DNA of 64,000 nucleotides from Fimenecus sp045631225 (GCA_045631225.1 JAZQUG010000031.1:1-64000); one strand, 5' to 3'; positions 16,897 to 25,903 are shown, numbered from the stretch's first letter. Notes: generated by a model not told the origin, from the letters alone. Made by a program: numbers and translations.

Positions 16897-19170
16897 TTAA
16901 TTGTTCATAAATTCAATAAATTTATCTGCAAGAACTCGTCTTGAATATGTTTCAGAAATTTTATCGTAATTAGCTTTTAACTGTTCTTCTGTAATTTCAG
17001 GATATCTGCGGATTTTATCAACCAAATCCTCATAAGAAGAATAAATGCAACCATCAATGTCGTTGAGAACTTCACGGGAAGCAATATTGTCAGTACAATA
17101 AAGCATTTTGCCATTGAGTACAGCTTCAATATATGGCATACCAAAGGAGTGATTGAGCGTAAAGTCGACAACTGCGTGGTTTTTTACCATTTCGTCCTTT
17201 GGATTGTTGGTTTCTCCACAATATTTGATATATGGTTCATATTTGTTATCACGGATTATTTTTAGAAATTGTTTAAGATATGCACCGTTACCGTAAACAT
17301 TGATTTGGATGTTTTTAATATTGTTTTCCTTAAGATATTTTGCAAATCCTAAAAGATTGTCAAGGTCATCTTTTCTGTCAGGACTGATTCGGATAAGATA
17401 CATACCGTTAAAGGTTGTACCTTGCGGACATGGCTTGACGCGGATATCATCACGTTCAACACTTCTGCTCATCTCAAGAGTATTACCCAAAACAAGACTC
17501 TTTTCGTAGTTATCGTAATTCAAATCACGCTTATATGCTTGTCGGCTTTCATCAGTAACAAAAATAACCTTACCTAATTTTTCTTGTGAAATTTTTTCGA
17601 ATGCAACGGGATAAAGGTTTCCGATAACACTTGATGCACAATGGAAAAAGTAAAGTTTATTCTCCACATGCCCGGACAGTTTTTCAATCATATATAGGTG
17701 TAATGACTCACGTGTTGAAACAATTGTTTTTGATTTTGTGTTTTTAAGATAATGAGTCAAAGCATAGTTTGCATATGGCCACATATGAATTTTTGAGCAA
17801 TCATATTTGAGTTTACCATAAAAACAATCGCGTTTTGGCAATATTCGTTTTATTAATTCCGTTTTTGTTCTTCTGCCATCAACATAAAGAGGAGTCAGTT
17901 GTAATCCGTAAGGCATTTTATTGAATCTTTTTAAGCCCTTTAGTCCTACAAGCTCAACAAGGTAATTTCTTTCAAGCAGTGCTTCAGCAAGGGAGCGTGT
18001 TGCAAAAACAGTTCCGCCGATACCGTGAAAATTGTAACCTAAAAATGTAATCTTGTTTCTTTGAATTTCTGAAAATTCGTTATACATTCTGTCGATGTGA
18101 CCACCACTTATTATGAAGTCATAGTCGATTTCATCAGGTAATCTTGATTTGAAAAATTCATTTATAGTGTATGTTTCATTTACAACAGTATCAATTAACT
18201 CTTCTGTTTCGGATACGGATGATTCCTTTAATTCGTCAATTGTACAGTACAGACTTCTGTTTGCCAGATAAGTTTCCAAGTCAGGCTGATAAAGAATAAC
18301 AGGTTTGTCAAGTGTTGTAAAATCAAATCCAACGGAAGAGTAGTCGGTAATAAGTACATCGTTGCAAGCAAGTTCGTTAAGTACATCAACACTATTTGCG
18401 TGGACTAACTTTATTCTGTCAGTTTTTATGTTTTCTTTGAAATACGAAATTTTACCTTCATCAAAAAATTGATGAAGACAAACTGTGAATGTTGATGATG
18501 TTTGCTCAAGGTAGTTTGCAAGACGCTCGTTACCCAATATATTTTTCATTTCCACAAGGAGATTTTCAGTCTGAGTGTTGTTACCGAAGTATTCACGCCA
18601 TGTCGGGAACCAAAGAATGTTTTTGCCTGTTTTCGGGGTTTTTGAATATTCCTGATGTCTTTTGACAAGCTCTATATATCTTGGTGGATAAATTCCGTAA
18701 TAAAGCTGATAATCCCTGAACTGATTTCTCTCTTTGAAAGTATCTTTAATATTTTTGTTATAGTAAATGAAGCGGAACATATTGTTGTTATATGCGTCGC
18801 CTCTGTAACCAAGTGCTTTTATACCGAGAGTGCCGTGTTGAAGGTAAATAATCGGCTTTGTTGCTAAGAAGCTCAGGGATTTAATGAAAATTTTATCCGG
18901 CAAAACATCCTTGTAGCTCAAAGAAACGAAAAACATATCAGCACTGTAATAAATTTTAAAGTGCTTAGCACTGTTTTTCCAGATAATAAATTTCTTTTCT
19001 TTTGGTGAAAGAGAACGATAGACAGCTTTGTTTTTAGGACTTTTAGTCATAACAAAATATTTATCGATATCATCTGTTTTGGCAACAACATGCTTCCAGA
19101 AATAGAATGAATTATTGTTGGCTGAACTACCCACATTTTCACCCATAAGCCAAACAAAATTTTTCTTCAT
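16897..19170 (-). CDS. Fusion of CDP-glycerol glycerophosphotransferase domain and GT4-like glycosyltransferase
   Basis: About 757 residues. Residues 1-370 resemble TagF/TagB-type transferases that polymerise teichoic-acid-like chains: PIIYLQHGTLGIK, then ITDYSSVGFDF and KPVILYQPD near 310-340. From about residue 400 a GT-B glycosyltransferase follows (FLGYNFHGIGGT, IRISPDRKDDLDNLL, INVYGNGAY, FGMPYIEAVLNGK). The longer frame from 19224 overlaps the upstream gene; ATG at 19170 has GAGGGTG at the right distance. The protein is expected at the cytoplasmic membrane face, building a phosphate-linked surface polymer exported by the adjacent ABC transporter. Confidence 0.8.
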   Translation of the reverse strand: MKKNFVWLMGENVGSSANNNSFYFWKHVVAKTDDIDKYFVMTKSPKNKAVYRSLSPKEKKFIIWKNSAKHFKIYYSADMFFVSLSYKDVLPDKIFIKSLSFLATKPIIYLQHGTLGIKALGYRGDAYNNNMFRFIYYNKNIKDTFKERNQFRDYQLYYGIYPPRYIELVKRHQEYSKTPKTGKNILWFPTWREYFGNNTQTENLLVEMKNILGNERLANYLEQTSSTFTVCLHQFFDEGKISYFKENIKTDRIKLVHANSVDVLNELACNDVLITDYSSVGFDFTTLDKPVILYQPDLETYLANRSLYCTIDELKESSVSETEELIDTVVNETYTINEFFKSRLPDEIDYDFIISGGHIDRMYNEFSEIQRNKITFLGYNFHGIGGTVFATRSLAEALLERNYLVELVGLKGLKRFNKMPYGLQLTPLYVDGRRTKTELIKRILPKRDCFYGKLKYDCSKIHMWPYANYALTHYLKNTKSKTIVSTRESLHLYMIEKLSGHVENKLYFFHCASSVIGNLYPVAFEKISQEKLGKVIFVTDESRQAYKRDLNYDNYEKSLVLGNTLEMSRSVERDDIRVKPCPQGTTFNGMYLIRISPDRKDDLDNLLGFAKYLKENNIKNIQINVYGNGAYLKQFLKIIRDNKYEPYIKYCGETNNPKDEMVKNHAVVDFTLNHSFGMPYIEAVLNGKMLYCTDNIASREVLNDIDGCIYSSYEDLVDKIRRYPEITEEQLKANYDKISETYSRRVLADKFIEFMNN

Positions 19171-19183
19171 TTTAACACCCTCG

Positions 19184-20188
19184 TTATTTTTCAAAGCTTG
19201 ATTTTTCAGGTAATGTTTTATCAAAAACTGAAATTACAGCTTTCTTCTTCTCTTCAAAATTCTCTGTATTCACAGTATCGTTAATGCAAATCATAGAATG
19301 TGATTTTTCTTTAATTTCCTTGCAAAGAGATTTGAGCATTTCATCATCAATATGATAGCATTGTGCAAAAGAGGCATCACGGACAGAAAAATTACCTTCT
19401 GCCAACTGCCAGTATTTCATAACCCACTGATTAACGTCACCCTTTTTCCTGAATCTGTTACGACAGGTTTCGTCGAGTGTATCGTAAGCCTTGTCCCACA
19501 CCTTATGAAAAGTGGATTTCAAGAAACAGGACGGAGTGTGGTGACAGTACATTCCCGGAAACCATGGCCAAGGCATCAAAAGTGCTGTTCTTACGACATT
19601 CTTTATTCCGTTTTTAGGGTCAAACCATTTTTTAAAGTCGCGTTTCATACATTGACGCTTATTGAAATTGTCATTAATTACCTCAATATCAGCACCATGA
19701 AAATGTCCTGCACTGTCGTTTGCAAAGTAAATACAATGAACAGCAGCGGTATCACAAGGTAAACCGTTTTTAAAGAAATCATCAGGTCTTACAGGCTTAT
19801 TCAGGAACATATCATCGTTAAAATATACGAATTGTTCTGCCAGACCTTCAATTCTGTGGAGATTCAGTTCGATTGTGTGTGAACTGAATGTAGGAAGATA
19901 TTCCGGCGGAATATAGTCCTTGTGATTTACGATATTGAGTTTCGGATTTGTGGTATCAAGCCAAGATGGCAAATGACCCCAGGTTACAAAGTGAATTTTG
20001 TTAACCCAAGGTGCATATTTTTCCACGGCTCTGAACCAATACTGAAGATTGTCCCAATCACGAAAACGCACTTCACTATTGGCTGTTGTGATAACCGTAC
20101 CGTCATATTCTGATTTTTCTTTTCGCCACTGGGGGTCATTACCGTCAACCCATATAATGACAAAATCTATCGGTTTATTAGTACTCAT
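19184..20188 (-). CDS. Stealth-family sugar-phosphate (hexose-1-phosphoryl) transferase
   Basis: 334 residues with the conserved Stealth regions. CR1 is IDFVIIWVDGNDPQW near the start. RFRDWDNLQYWFRAVEKY follows. CR2 contains FSSHTIELNLHRI and FVYFNDDMFL, and CR3/CR4-like segments include HCIYFANDSAGH. Stealth enzymes transfer sugar-1-phosphate units, forming phosphodiester-linked capsule polymers such as CpsY/XcbA or LgtA-type products. It sits between the exporter ATPase and the CDP-glycerol-type transferase. Both neighbours support a phosphate-rich surface glycopolymer. Confidence 0.85.
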   Translation of the reverse strand: MSTNKPIDFVIIWVDGNDPQWRKEKSEYDGTVITTANSEVRFRDWDNLQYWFRAVEKYAPWVNKIHFVTWGHLPSWLDTTNPKLNIVNHKDYIPPEYLPTFSSHTIELNLHRIEGLAEQFVYFNDDMFLNKPVRPDDFFKNGLPCDTAAVHCIYFANDSAGHFHGADIEVINDNFNKRQCMKRDFKKWFDPKNGIKNVVRTALLMPWPWFPGMYCHHTPSCFLKSTFHKVWDKAYDTLDETCRNRFRKKGDVNQWVMKYWQLAEGNFSVRDASFAQCYHIDDEMLKSLCKEIKEKSHSMICINDTVNTENFEEKKKAVISVFDKTLPEKSSFEK

Positions 20189-20191
20189 AAT

Positions 20192-20923
20192 TTATTTCAT
20201 AAATTCATCATATTTTGGAAGAACCTCTTCGGTTGTTCCGTACATTTTCATTTCACCATCGTGAATCCAAAGAACATTATTACAAAGACTCTTGATTGTA
20301 TCGGAGTTATGAGAAACAATCAGAACAGTTCTGTCATCCTTTGAAATAAGTTCCTTCATTTTAGCATAACTCTTTTTCTTGAATTTAGCATCACCAACGC
20401 TTAAAACTTCGTCGATAAGCATAATGTCAGTTTCAAGGATTGCAGTAATTGAAAAAGCCAGTTTTGAGTGCATGCCGCTTGAGTATGATTTTACAGGACG
20501 GTCAATGAATTTTCCTAATTCAGAAAATTCAATTATATCATCAATTTTTTCATCTATGAAAGCTCTGTCAAAACCTAAAAGCATACCTGAAAGGTAAATG
20601 TTTTCACGACCTGTAAGTGTGTTTTGGAAACCAACACCGATTGAAAGGAGCGAAATTGTATTACCGTGCAAATCAATTGTGCCTTCATCAGGTGAGAAGA
20701 TACCTGCAATAGCACGAAGAAGTGTTGATTTACCACTACCGTTTTTACCCACAATACCTAAAATCTGACCTTTTTCCACATCAAATGTAACACCCTTAAC
20801 AGCCTCGAAGTATTCAGTTTTAGTGAATTTATTAGGTGACATCAATGCTCTGAAAAAAGAAACCTTATTAAGCATTCGGTATCTTATTTTTACGTCTTTA
20901 ACTGAAATAGCATAGTTTGACAT
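20192..20923 (-). CDS. ABC transporter ATP-binding protein, TagH/Wzt type (polysaccharide export)
   Basis: About 243 residues. Walker A is GKNGSGKS, the signature is YSSGMHSKL, Walker B is IMLIDEVLSVGD and the switch histidine is in VSHNSD. It is the short form without a C-terminal carbohydrate-binding extension. It pairs with the ABC-2 permease immediately upstream to export a teichoic-acid- or capsule-like polymer. ATG at 20923, preceded by GAGGTG, is preferred to a GTG nine bases earlier. Confidence 0.85.
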   Translation of the reverse strand: MSNYAISVKDVKIRYRMLNKVSFFRALMSPNKFTKTEYFEAVKGVTFDVEKGQILGIVGKNGSGKSTLLRAIAGIFSPDEGTIDLHGNTISLLSIGVGFQNTLTGRENIYLSGMLLGFDRAFIDEKIDDIIEFSELGKFIDRPVKSYSSGMHSKLAFSITAILETDIMLIDEVLSVGDAKFKKKSYAKMKELISKDDRTVLIVSHNSDTIKSLCNNVLWIHDGEMKMYGTTEEVLPKYDEFMK

Positions 20924-20935
20924 TGTTTTCACCTC

Positions 20936-21727
20936 TTATATAACCTTAACGTAACTGTTTTCGTGTTTGTAGATTGTTCTTGTGCCGATTGCAGAAATCA
21001 CAATGCCGATAACTGTCCAAACTGCAAGTGCAATATAATGTGGTTCACCGTTGTAAAGAAGAACATTTCTCATATCTGTCATTATAAGAGCAATCGGATT
21101 GCAGTTAATAAGAAGAGTACCAATCAATTCGCTCTTTGGCAGAATTCTTGTTTCGATAGAATAGAAAATACCTGAAATGTAAAAACCGAGCTGTAATACA
21201 ACTGTGATTACATTGAGCAAGTCTTCAACAAACACACCGAAATGAGTAATGATTGTCGTACATGCGTAAGTAATTATGAAAAGCAACAAGAAAAGAGGGA
21301 TTACCCATAAAGCTTTCCAAGTGACAGGCACACGATAGAAAATCATAAATATGCCTGTAAGTGCAAATGATATGAACATCTTTATTCCGAAAACACCAAC
21401 TCTGTTAAATATGAAAACAAATTTCGGAATATAGACTTTTGTAACGATACTTTTTTTACCCTGAATAAGCTTAACACCGGACTTAACAACCTTGCTGAAG
21501 AATGTCCACACATTAAGACCGATAAAAACAAATACCGGGAAATAAGGTTCTTTACTGTTGAAAACAAAAACAGCAACGAATGAGTAAACAAGCATATAGA
21601 GTAATGGGTCAAGAATCCACCAGAGCCAGCTTAAGAAAGAACCCGCAACCTCTGCCTTCAAGTCGGATTGTATAGAATAAGCTGTGTAATTTTTGAAATT
21701 TTTTATATCATTTATGAATCTTTTCAT
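20936..21727 (-). CDS. ABC-2 type polysaccharide exporter permease, TagG-like
   Basis: 263 residues with about six membrane segments, including VYSFVAVFVF, FVFIGLNVWTFF and GFYISGIFY. The N-terminal cytosolic stretch, SWLWWILDPLLYM, is typical of the TagG/RfbA/Wzm family. It forms the channel half of the exporter with the following ATPase. It is the first gene of the minus-strand operon, 40 bases downstream of a good promoter. Confidence 0.85.
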   Translation of the reverse strand: MKRFINDIKNFKNYTAYSIQSDLKAEVAGSFLSWLWWILDPLLYMLVYSFVAVFVFNSKEPYFPVFVFIGLNVWTFFSKVVKSGVKLIQGKKSIVTKVYIPKFVFIFNRVGVFGIKMFISFALTGIFMIFYRVPVTWKALWVIPLFLLLFIITYACTTIITHFGVFVEDLLNVITVVLQLGFYISGIFYSIETRILPKSELIGTLLINCNPIALIMTDMRNVLLYNGEPHYIALAVWTVIGIVISAIGTRTIYKHENSYVKVI

Positions 21728-21768
21728 ATTAAAAATCTCACTTTCGCCGATTTTAATTATATATTGTG

Positions 21769-21797
21769 ATTATATCATTATTTTATGTGATTTTCAA
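21769..21797 (-). promoter_or_regulatory. Promoter of the minus-strand surface-polysaccharide operon
   Basis: On the minus strand, TTGAAA (21797-21792), a 17-bp spacer and TATAAT (21774-21769), about 40 bases before the TagG-like start. Confidence 0.75.
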
Positions 21798-21813
21798 GTG
21801 CAGAAAAGTGAGC

Positions 21814-21831
21814 GACAAATTATAATTTGTC
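21814..21831. repeat. Perfect 18-bp palindrome
   Basis: GACAAATTATAATTTGTC, directly followed by CATCCTGA. Seventeen of its bases recur at 13097. It lies upstream of the polysaccharide operon promoter. It could be an operator or part of a dispersed repeat. Confidence 0.55.
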
Positions 21832-21846
21832 ATCCTGAAATGATAA

Positions 21847-21872
21847 AAGCGAGGTCGTATGACCCCGCTATA
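21847..21872 (-). terminator. Terminator after the cohesin-like gene
   Basis: On the minus strand, GCGGGGTC pairs with GACCTCGC across a short loop, followed by TTTTATC. Confidence 0.7.
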
Positions 21873-21889
21873 TCGTATAGAATTAAACT

Positions 21890-23143
21890 TTAATATTCAT
21901 AAATCTTTGCTGTGCCGAAGAGCGAACGGAAGAAACCACTGATTTTATCAAAGAAGCCCGCCTTTGAGTACATTTCAATTGTGTCGTAGGCGATAACCTC
22001 TCCTGTCATATCAATATATGATGCTGTAAATGTTGTGTAACCCTTGTTCTTTGAGATAATTGTGATTGACCCGTCATCGTTTTCTTCAACATCAAAATTG
22101 TCGTTATCCCAACTCCAGATTACTCCGCCTGTACATGGAATATATCCGTACATATCATATCTGAGGACGATACCGTCTTTACATCTGATAGTTGTGCGGG
22201 ACGGTTCATTGATTGAAAGGCTAAAATCAGCAATGAATGTAGTGAAATAAGCTGTATTTGTTTCCGGCTCAATATAATTCCAGTCTTCATCACAAGCCTC
22301 TGCAATGTCAAGATAAATAGCACTGTCTGTTTCGTTTCCTACTACCTTAAGAAGAACAGAGAATAAAATGCCTTCTTCTGTAATTGAATATGGTGTTACA
22401 CCAACAAATCTTGCTTTGCCGTCAGCATAATTCATATTTATTTTTTCGTTATCATCATCTTCATCAAAGTTGAACATTCCGTTAGAAGTCATCATAACAG
22501 GTTCAAAAACAGAAGAATCGAAAATCAAATCAGCAGTAAGAACGCTAAGGTCTGAATTTTCAGAAACATATACATCAACCTGGACTGTGTCACCGATTTC
22601 AGCATAGTACTTATTTGCAACAATTGTTAATGACGGAGCAGTGTATGGATTAACAGTTATGAATGCTGTGTTTGTGAACACTTGCATATAATCATAATTG
22701 TGGTTTGTTGCTTCTACAACATCAAGAGAAATTCGACTGCCGGATGTTGCTTTTTTTGCCTTAAGATTTACAGAGAATAATACTCCACGTTCTGTAAGTG
22801 AGTATGCTGTGGCGCCAGTAAATCTTGCTTTTCCTGCTGCATAAGAGAGATTGCTTTTTTCGTCGCCATTCCCAGTAGCTTCAAACATATTGTTCTGTAT
22901 CAGGGAGTAGGGTTCAAAAACATCTGAATCATAGATTAAGTCAACTGTAAGTGCACCTATATCTGAATATTCATCAACAACTATGTCGAATTGAACGATG
23001 TCGCCAACATTGATTCTGGTTTCGCTTGCTTCAATTGTCAGGTATGTGTAAGGTGTGGCTTCAGCACTTGCGGGTATAATAAATACCGACGTTAACATAA
23101 ATAATGCGAGGATGATTGATAAAATCTTGTTTGTTTTTTTCAT
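21890..23143 (-). CDS. Secreted protein with two tandem cohesin-like domains and an Ig-like domain
   Basis: 417 residues. A signal peptide (1-28) ends PASA. Two homologous beta-sandwich repeats (about 33-165 and 168-300) share the cohesin pattern VGDxVQxDxxV, then SDxxxLTxDLIxDSxVFEP, a glycine/asparagine loop, GKARFxG and GxLFSVxLK. A C-terminal bacterial Ig-like domain (about 310-395) follows, then an amphipathic FFDKISGFFRSLFG tail. Cohesins bind dockerins, and a dockerin-like protein is encoded 13 kb away. The tail lacks a sortase motif, so the attachment mode is unknown. No cellulase is near, so a classical cellulosome is not implied. Confidence 0.75.
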   Translation of the reverse strand: MKKTNKILSIILALFMLTSVFIIPASAEATPYTYLTIEASETRINVGDIVQFDIVVDEYSDIGALTVDLIYDSDVFEPYSLIQNNMFEATGNGDEKSNLSYAAGKARFTGATAYSLTERGVLFSVNLKAKKATSGSRISLDVVEATNHNYDYMQVFTNTAFITVNPYTAPSLTIVANKYYAEIGDTVQVDVYVSENSDLSVLTADLIFDSSVFEPVMMTSNGMFNFDEDDDNEKINMNYADGKARFVGVTPYSITEEGILFSVLLKVVGNETDSAIYLDIAEACDEDWNYIEPETNTAYFTTFIADFSLSINEPSRTTIRCKDGIVLRYDMYGYIPCTGGVIWSWDNDNFDVEENDDGSITIISKNKGYTTFTASYIDMTGEVIAYDTIEMYSKAGFFDKISGFFRSLFGTAKIYEY

Positions 23144-23440
23144 AATGGTTTCTCCTTTTTAATTTTTTATGAAATTATTTTGTTCTTCTAAAACAAGGTT
23201 AACGGTTTGCCGCACAAGGTGGAAATTTTGTTTGTGATATGTTGTGCAGTTCGTTTCTCTGTTTTACAATCTCATTTTAACATCACAGTTTTTTCACTCT
23301 GTAATCTTCGTTTTACCATAGGGATGCCAAAGCTTTCACGCTATAGTGTATTTATTATGGTAATAATGATACTCCTAATTTTGATGTAAATCTATATCCC
23401 GTCAGCATATATGAGGGGGAATTTTTATGTAAAAATATAT
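23144..23440. other. Intergenic region between divergent genes
   Basis: About 300 bases without a convincing gene. The AAAGGAG ribosome site of the cohesin-like gene lies at its left end. Short imperfect hairpins are present, such as ACCATA..TATAGT around 23318-23346. No riboswitch class I know could be matched on either strand. Confidence 0.5.
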
Positions 23441-23469
23441 TTGACAAGATGTAATCAAAAGAATATAAT
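23441..23469 (+). promoter_or_regulatory. Consensus promoter for the GT2 gene
   Basis: TTGACA (23441-23446), a 17-bp spacer and TATAAT (23464-23469): a perfect match to the vegetative consensus, 24 bases before the start. Confidence 0.85.
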
Positions 23470-23492
23470 CCCAATATAGTGAGGTGAAAAAA

Positions 23493-24542
23493 GTGACGCC
23501 ATTTATCAGTATAGTAATGCCTGTTTACAATGTGGAGAAATATATAGAAAAAAGCATTCAGTCAGTGTTGGCACAGACCTTTACTGATTTTGAGTTGTTG
23601 CTTGTTGATGACTGTTCACCTGACGATAGCGGAAAAATCTGCGATGCTTTTGCAAAAACGGATAAGAGAATAAAGGTTGTTCATCTTGAAAAGAATCGTG
23701 GAGTTGCCGTTGCAAGAAATACTGTTATGATTCCAGCTTCCGGTCAATATCTTTGTTTTCTTGATAGTGATGACTATTTTGATTCAGATATGCTGGAGAT
23801 TTTGGCTGATTCTGTTAGGAAACATCCTGCACAAGCAGTAATTTTCGGTATGGTTGAAGAATACTATAATGATAAAGGCGTTTTAAAAAGCACAAAGACA
23901 GTAGCTTGTGATGAAAAGATAATCAGAAATCAGCGTGAATTACGAGAAGAAATTTTAAACCTAGAAGCAATGGATTTGTATGGTTATCCTTGCAACAAGA
24001 TGTATAATGTTGATTATTTAAAGGAAACAAAAGCCGTTTTCCCAAAAATGAGATTTAACGAAGACATTATCTTCAATATCGATTTTTTTATGAATGCACA
24101 TTCCTGCAATCTATTAAGCTTTGCACCATATCACTATGTCAAGCATACAGGCAGTACAACAGGAGGCTTTATACCAACATATTATCAGGATATAATGGTG
24201 AAAATTGACAGGCTGTATTCTCAGCTTGATTATTGGGATATGCACAGTAACGAAAACCTCGAGTTTTTGGCTTCAAGATATACAAGATATCTGTTTTCGG
24301 CACTTGAACGAAATTGTGATAAGCGTTCAGAAATGTCGCATATTGAACGAAAAAAATTCTTTAAAGAGGTTCTTGAAACTGAAAGATACAAAAATCTTTC
24401 AAAATATATGAGTGGTGACGGATATATTGGGGTTTTAGCAAAAATCATGCGTACAAAAAGCAGCTTTCTCTGCCTTGGTGTGGCAAGAATAATCTATATT
24501 GTAAAAAAGTATTTGCCAAAACTGTTTACAAAATTAAGTTAA
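23493..24542 (+). CDS. Glycosyltransferase family 2
   Basis: 349 residues. The GT-A nucleotide-binding domain begins FISIVMPVYNVEKYI. Acidic residues occur in LVDDCSPDD, and the DxD-type motif is in CFLDSDDYFDSDM near residue 90. The C-terminal part is typical of capsule and exopolysaccharide transferases (CNKMYN, FNEDIIFN). It has no membrane anchor apart from a hydrophobic stretch near the end. The start is GTG at 23493, six bases after GAGGTG; an earlier in-frame GTG is part of that ribosome site. It probably adds a sugar to a surface glycan; the donor is unknown. Confidence 0.85.
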   Translation: MTPFISIVMPVYNVEKYIEKSIQSVLAQTFTDFELLLVDDCSPDDSGKICDAFAKTDKRIKVVHLEKNRGVAVARNTVMIPASGQYLCFLDSDDYFDSDMLEILADSVRKHPAQAVIFGMVEEYYNDKGVLKSTKTVACDEKIIRNQRELREEILNLEAMDLYGYPCNKMYNVDYLKETKAVFPKMRFNEDIIFNIDFFMNAHSCNLLSFAPYHYVKHTGSTTGGFIPTYYQDIMVKIDRLYSQLDYWDMHSNENLEFLASRYTRYLFSALERNCDKRSEMSHIERKKFFKEVLETERYKNLSKYMSGDGYIGVLAKIMRTKSSFLCLGVARIIYIVKKYLPKLFTKLS

Positions 24543-24550
24543 AAAAATAA

Positions 24551-24580
24551 GGGGCTTTCCGGTTTGGAGAGCCCCTCAAA
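24551..24580. terminator. Terminator between convergent genes
   Basis: GGGGCTTTCC (24551-24560) pairs with GGAGAGCCCC (24566-24575), with one wobble. A-rich sequence on the left supports use by the minus-strand kinase gene; the right side is only weakly T-rich for the GT2 gene. Confidence 0.7.
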
Positions 24581-24587
24581 TAATTAT

Positions 24588-25697
24588 TTAGCAATATTTT
24601 TTAGTGATGTCCAACATCTGTTCCATCTTGTCTTCCATATCCTTAACAAGAGCAAACTGTGTACGACAACGAACAAGATTGTGTTCAGGATAACCGATTT
24701 TGAAATACACGTCACCGTTAAGATAGTCGGTAAGGAATCGGATACCGCATTCATAAGTCATTATCTTTGCACCAAATGGTAAAAGTTCTTTTTCAAGGTC
24801 AGTAAGTGCATCCTTTGCACTACTGAGATAACCCTTAACATATGCTTCATACAAAGGAAGACTCAAGCTTACCTTTGAAACATCTTTTTCATCTTCAGCA
24901 GCAGTATTTGCACCGAATCGGATACTGTCACCAAAGTCGTACATTGAAAGTCCCGGCATAACAGTATCAAGGTCGATAATACAAATGCCTTTGCTTGTAA
25001 TGTTGTCAAAAAGAATGTTGTTAAGCTTTGTGTCATTGTGAGTAACACGAAGAGGTAATTTGCCCTCTGCAATCATATCCACAAGAACATGTGTGTCAGC
25101 CTCACGCTGAAGTGCAAATTCTACTTCTTCCTTAACTGTGTCAAGTCTGCCCGATTTATTTTCTTCAATTGCTTTTTTCAAAGCTTCAAATCGGCAGGCA
25201 GTGTGATGGAAGTTCTCGATAGTTTCAAAAAGTGTAGAACCGTCAAAATCTGCAAGAAGATTCTGGAATTCACCAAATGCAGCACCGGCATTACTGAAAA
25301 CTTCTTCGCTTTCAATAGCGTTAAGTGTGTAAACATCATCTACATATATGTAAAGACGCCAACACTCGTTGTTGCTGTCAATATAATAATATTTTCCGTC
25401 TAAACATGGGAAAAAAGTAAGTGTTCTGCGTTCAGGACAATCCACATTGTTTTCTGCATTCTTTTTGCGAATGTGTTCAGTAACAGCAACTATGTTGCTC
25501 ATAAGATAGTCCGGGTTTTTGAATACGTTTGTGTTGATTTTCTGAAGGACATATTTTTTTACCTGTCCATCTTCATCAAAAATCAGGTTGTATGTACTGT
25601 TAATATGACCGTTGTTGATTTTTTCATATCCGGTAAAATCACCGTTAACTGAAAACTGTTCACAGATTTCTTTAATGTTAAAAGGCATGTTTGCCAT
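24588..25697 (-). CDS. N-acetylhexosamine 1-kinase-like phosphotransferase
   Basis: 369 residues of the aminoglycoside/choline phosphotransferase fold. Features shared with N-acetylhexosamine 1-kinase (NahK) are NNGHINSTYN at the nucleotide loop, VLQKINTNVFKNP, the catalytic HNDTKLNNILFD, and the metal-binding IDLDTVMPG followed by YDFGDSIRFGANTA. NahK phosphorylates GlcNAc/GalNAc at C1, in the salvage route from mucin-type or milk glycans. The companion phosphorylase and epimerase are not present, so the gene is an orphan here. ATG at 25697 follows GAGGTG. The substrate is inferred. Confidence 0.75.
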   Translation of the reverse strand: MANMPFNIKEICEQFSVNGDFTGYEKINNGHINSTYNLIFDEDGQVKKYVLQKINTNVFKNPDYLMSNIVAVTEHIRKKNAENNVDCPERRTLTFFPCLDGKYYYIDSNNECWRLYIYVDDVYTLNAIESEEVFSNAGAAFGEFQNLLADFDGSTLFETIENFHHTACRFEALKKAIEENKSGRLDTVKEEVEFALQREADTHVLVDMIAEGKLPLRVTHNDTKLNNILFDNITSKGICIIDLDTVMPGLSMYDFGDSIRFGANTAAEDEKDVSKVSLSLPLYEAYVKGYLSSAKDALTDLEKELLPFGAKIMTYECGIRFLTDYLNGDVYFKIGYPEHNLVRCRTQFALVKDMEDKMEQMLDITKKYC

Positions 25698-25824
25698 TAA
25701 AATGCACCTCATAAATATATATTTTTTGGCATAAATAGACTTAATGTATTATATATCTAAGAAGAAAAATAGTCAATCATTATTTTGAACAATCAAACTG
25801 AGAATAAATTGTTGAAAAATACTC

Positions 25825-25853
25825 TTTACATAATACAGAATTTAATGTAAAAT
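25825..25853 (+). promoter_or_regulatory. Promoter of the pyrH-polC operon
   Basis: TTTACA (25825-25830), a 17-bp spacer and TAAAAT (25848-25853), about 50 bases before pyrH. Confidence 0.65.
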
Positions 25854-25903
25854 AAATTAAATATGATAATCGGTGTATTGTGATTATCTCGGAGGTGTTT
25901 TAT

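Noticed and set aside
7573..23143. Cellulosome gene cluster
   Set aside because: Only one dockerin-like and one cohesin-like protein, 13 kb apart, and no dockerin-bearing glycoside hydrolases.
23144..23480. c-di-GMP or other riboswitch before the cohesin-like gene
   Set aside because: A GGCAAACC-like string is present on the minus strand, but the second conserved half of the GEMM motif and its pairing are absent.
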